8,207 nt of DNA from assembly GCA_028869615.1 (NCBI GenBank), contig JAGWRQ010000087.1, positions 1 to 8,207 of the forward strand, read 5' to 3'. Each line of letters starts with the position of its first letter. Position 1 is the stretch's first letter. Below the pieces are notes generated by a model that ran no database searches, was not told the DNA's origin, and saw only the letters and a program-made list of their open reading frames with translations. The position numbers and the translations under genes are program-made. The DNA is from Candidatus Methylomirabilota bacterium (GTDB lineage Bacteria > Methylomirabilota > Methylomirabilia > Methylomirabilales > Methylomirabilaceae). Below, piece by piece: positions 6,416-8,207 of this stretch.

Positions 6416-6469
6416 CCATTCCATCCAAGGTTCTGATTGTCCTTACGGATCAGACGCGACGGGGGAGGC

Positions 6470-7516
6470 ATGGAAGCCGTGCAGTCAGACAGGATGACAG
6501 CGCGAGTGCGACGGATCGGCGAGCGTGTGCTGGCCGGAGGGACGGTGACGTTCGAGGAGGCCGCCGAGCTATTCGAGCGGTCCGATTACGACGTCCATGA
6601 ACTGTTCCATGTGGCGAATCGCCTCCGGCTGAATCGATTTGGGAATCGGATCCATCTGTGCGGCATCGTCAACGCCAAGAGCGGCGGCTGCCCGGAGGAC
6701 TGTAGCTTCTGCAGCCAGTCCTCCCGCCAGGCCACCGATATTGCGAAATACAGCGTGATCGCTCCCGATGAGATGGTTCAGGCCGCCGGGAAGGCGCGAG
6801 CGTACGGCGCGTTTGCGCTTGGGGTTGTGACCGCCGGCCGCGGCCACGCCGCCGCGTCCGCAGATTTTCGCCGGCTCGTTGAGGGGATTCGAGCCATCAC
6901 GCAGGACGGCTCGATAGAGGGGCACGCCTCACTCGGGATCATGGGCGGTGAGGAGCTTCGACAGCTCAAGGCGGCCGGCCTCACGACGTTCAATCACAAC
7001 CTGGAGACCGGCCGCTCTTACTTTCCAAAGGTCTGCACCACCCATACCTATGATGAGCGGGTTGCTACCATCAAGGCGGCTAGAGCTGCCGGGATCAGGG
7101 TGTGCAGCGGCGGAGTCTTCGGGATGGGCGAGGAGCCCAAACATCGCGCCGAGCTGGCCTTCGCCCTGAAAGAGCTGGACGTGGACGAGGTTCCCCTGAA
7201 CTTCCTGATTGCCGTTGATGGGATCCGGTTACAGCAGGTCTCGCCTTTGGCCCCCCTCGAAATCTTGAGGGTGATCGCCCTCTTTCGCTGGATTCTCCCA
7301 ACCAAGAACATCTTCATCTGCGCCGGTCGGCAGCATCTCGGCGAGTTGCACCCGATGATCTTTTTTGCCGGTGCCAGCGGGGTGATGGTGGGCGACTTTC
7401 TGACCACCAAGAACCGGAGCGTGAGCGACGACCTCAAGATGTTTCATGATCTGGGGCTCGATGTCGGCGAATCGCTGCTCGCCTCGGAACGCCACGCCGC
7501 CACAGCCATGCTCTAG
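6470..7516 (+). CDS. bioB: Biotin synthase
   Basis: A 348-residue radical SAM enzyme that inserts sulfur into dethiobiotin, the last step of biotin synthesis. The [4Fe-4S]/SAM motif is C74-PED-C78-SF-C81. YFPKVCTTHTYDERV (184-198), CSGGVFGMGE (212-221) and AGRQHL (285-290) are family landmarks. Compared from memory with E. coli BioB, two [2Fe-2S] ligand cysteines are replaced: C97 aligns with A116 in AFALGVV, and C128 with H152 in GHASLG. The third (C188) is C212, and R260 is R287. An extra cysteine, C189, precedes TTHTY. It may therefore belong to the BioB class with a different auxiliary cluster. The start is ATG 6470, with GGGGGAGG directly upstream though closely spaced; a TTG at 6437 and ATG 6494 are alternatives. 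bioA follows after eight bases. Confidence 0.93.
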   Translation: MEAVQSDRMTARVRRIGERVLAGGTVTFEEAAELFERSDYDVHELFHVANRLRLNRFGNRIHLCGIVNAKSGGCPEDCSFCSQSSRQATDIAKYSVIAPDEMVQAAGKARAYGAFALGVVTAGRGHAAASADFRRLVEGIRAITQDGSIEGHASLGIMGGEELRQLKAAGLTTFNHNLETGRSYFPKVCTTHTYDERVATIKAARAAGIRVCSGGVFGMGEEPKHRAELAFALKELDVDEVPLNFLIAVDGIRLQQVSPLAPLEILRVIALFRWILPTKNIFICAGRQHLGELHPMIFFAGASGVMVGDFLTTKNRSVSDDLKMFHDLGLDVGESLLASERHAATAML

Positions 7517-7524
7517 CCCTCGCC

Positions 7525-8207
7525 ATGGCCTCGCGCAGCCATCGGCTCCGGCAAGATGACAAACGGTACGTCTGGCATCCGTTCACCCAGATGCAGGACT
7601 GGCTGCAGGAACGCCATCCGATCATCGAGCGAGGCGAGGGGAGCAACCTTATCGACGTAGACGGGCGCCGCTACCTGGACGGTGTCTCCTCGCTCTGGGT
7701 GACGGTTCACGGCCACCGCAACAAAGCGATCGACCGAGCCATCCGCGCCCAACTCGGGAAGATCGCGCATACTACCTTCCTGGGGCTCTCACATCCGCTC
7801 GCCATTGAACTGGCCAGGGCGCTCGTCCGGATCGCCCCGGCAGGACTTGCCAAGGTCTTTTACTCCGACAACGGCTCGACCGCCATCGAGATCGCGCTCA
7901 AGATGGCGTTTCAGTATTGGCGGCAGCGGGGCGGACCGTTTCGCCGCAAGACCCGGTTTATCGCCCTGGAAGAGGCGTATCACGGCGACACGCTGGGCGC
8001 GGTCAGCGTCGGCGGGATTGACCTGTTCCACCAGCTTTACCGGCCGCTCCTCTTCCCGATCCGGCGGATCCCGTCGCCGTATCGGCCGCCATGGGACCGC
8101 CGGCGCCGGCCTGATACGCTCACGCAACTGGAATCGATGCTGGCGCGTCATCACGATCAGGTGGCGGGCCTTGTGATGGAGCCGCTGATCCAGGCCGCGG
8201 CCGGGAT
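7525..8207 (+). CDS. bioA: Adenosylmethionine-8-amino-7-oxononanoate aminotransferase (DAPA synthase), N-terminal part
   Basis: The first 227 codons of BioA, running off the right edge. It transfers an amino group, normally from S-adenosylmethionine, to KAPA (8-amino-7-oxononanoate) to form DAPA, two steps before biotin synthase. Visible BioA landmarks are YVWHPFTQM (15-23), DGRRYLDGVSSLWV (46-59), VHGH (61-64), the PLP phosphate loop YSDNGSTAIE (113-122), KMAFQYW (126-132), YHGDT (152-156) and VMEPLIQ (217-223). The PLP lysine lies beyond the window. The ATG at 7525 is eight bases after the bioB stop with no recognisable Shine-Dalgarno sequence, so it probably depends on coupling to bioB translation. 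It is unlike the class III enzyme at the left end, which lacks the BioA-specific Trp and tail segments. Confidence 0.93.
   Translation, partial: MASRSHRLRQDDKRYVWHPFTQMQDWLQERHPIIERGEGSNLIDVDGRRYLDGVSSLWVTVHGHRNKAIDRAIRAQLGKIAHTTFLGLSHPLAIELARALVRIAPAGLAKVFYSDNGSTAIEIALKMAFQYWRQRGGPFRRKTRFIALEEAYHGDTLGAVSVGGIDLFHQLYRPLLFPIRRIPSPYRPPWDRRRRPDTLTQLESMLARHHDQVAGLVMEPLIQAAAG

Noticed and set aside
1..8207. CRISPR arrays, insertion sequences, phage genes
   Set aside because: No regularly spaced repeats, transposase motifs or phage-like genes were seen on either strand.

Overview
This window reads as a GC-rich bacterial chromosome segment with two divergently transcribed gene blocks around one tRNA gene. 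The left block (minus strand, 6066 down to 1) opens with four tightly packed genes: a short-chain dehydrogenase, a dihydropteroate synthase-like protein, a DUF447 protein and a beta-ribofuranosylaminobenzene 5'-phosphate (beta-RFAP) synthase. The last three are signature genes for making tetrahydromethanopterin (H4MPT), the C1 carrier of methanogens and of some methylotrophic bacteria. Bacterial biotin genes, a bacterial tRNA with sigma70-type signals and high GC suggest a bacterium using H4MPT-linked C1 metabolism. A Methylomirabilis/NC10-like or other methylotroph would fit, but the lineage is inferred, not shown.

After a gap of about 130 bases, three more minus-strand genes follow: a HAD phosphatase resembling MtnX, a class III PLP aminotransferase and the first 55 codons of an alpha/beta hydrolase. 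The phosphatase stop lies inside the aminotransferase Shine-Dalgarno region. The aminotransferase stop overlaps the hydrolase start as ATGA. This looks like a coupled three-step module of unknown substrate.

The divergent centre (about 6067-6470) holds a minus-strand promoter candidate for the SDR/H4MPT block, a strong plus-strand promoter, a complete tRNA-Val(CAC) with encoded CCA, an intrinsic terminator and a promoter candidate for the biotin genes. The right block (plus strand) is bioB followed by bioA, which runs off the window.

The points most worth following are: a BioB that lacks two of the three classical [2Fe-2S] cysteine ligands; an SDR in a pterin-cofactor operon whose catalytic serine appears to be alanine; a DUF447 protein and a HAD phosphatase placed where H4MPT synthesis has poorly assigned reduction and dephosphorylation steps; and the unassigned phosphatase-aminotransferase-hydrolase module.
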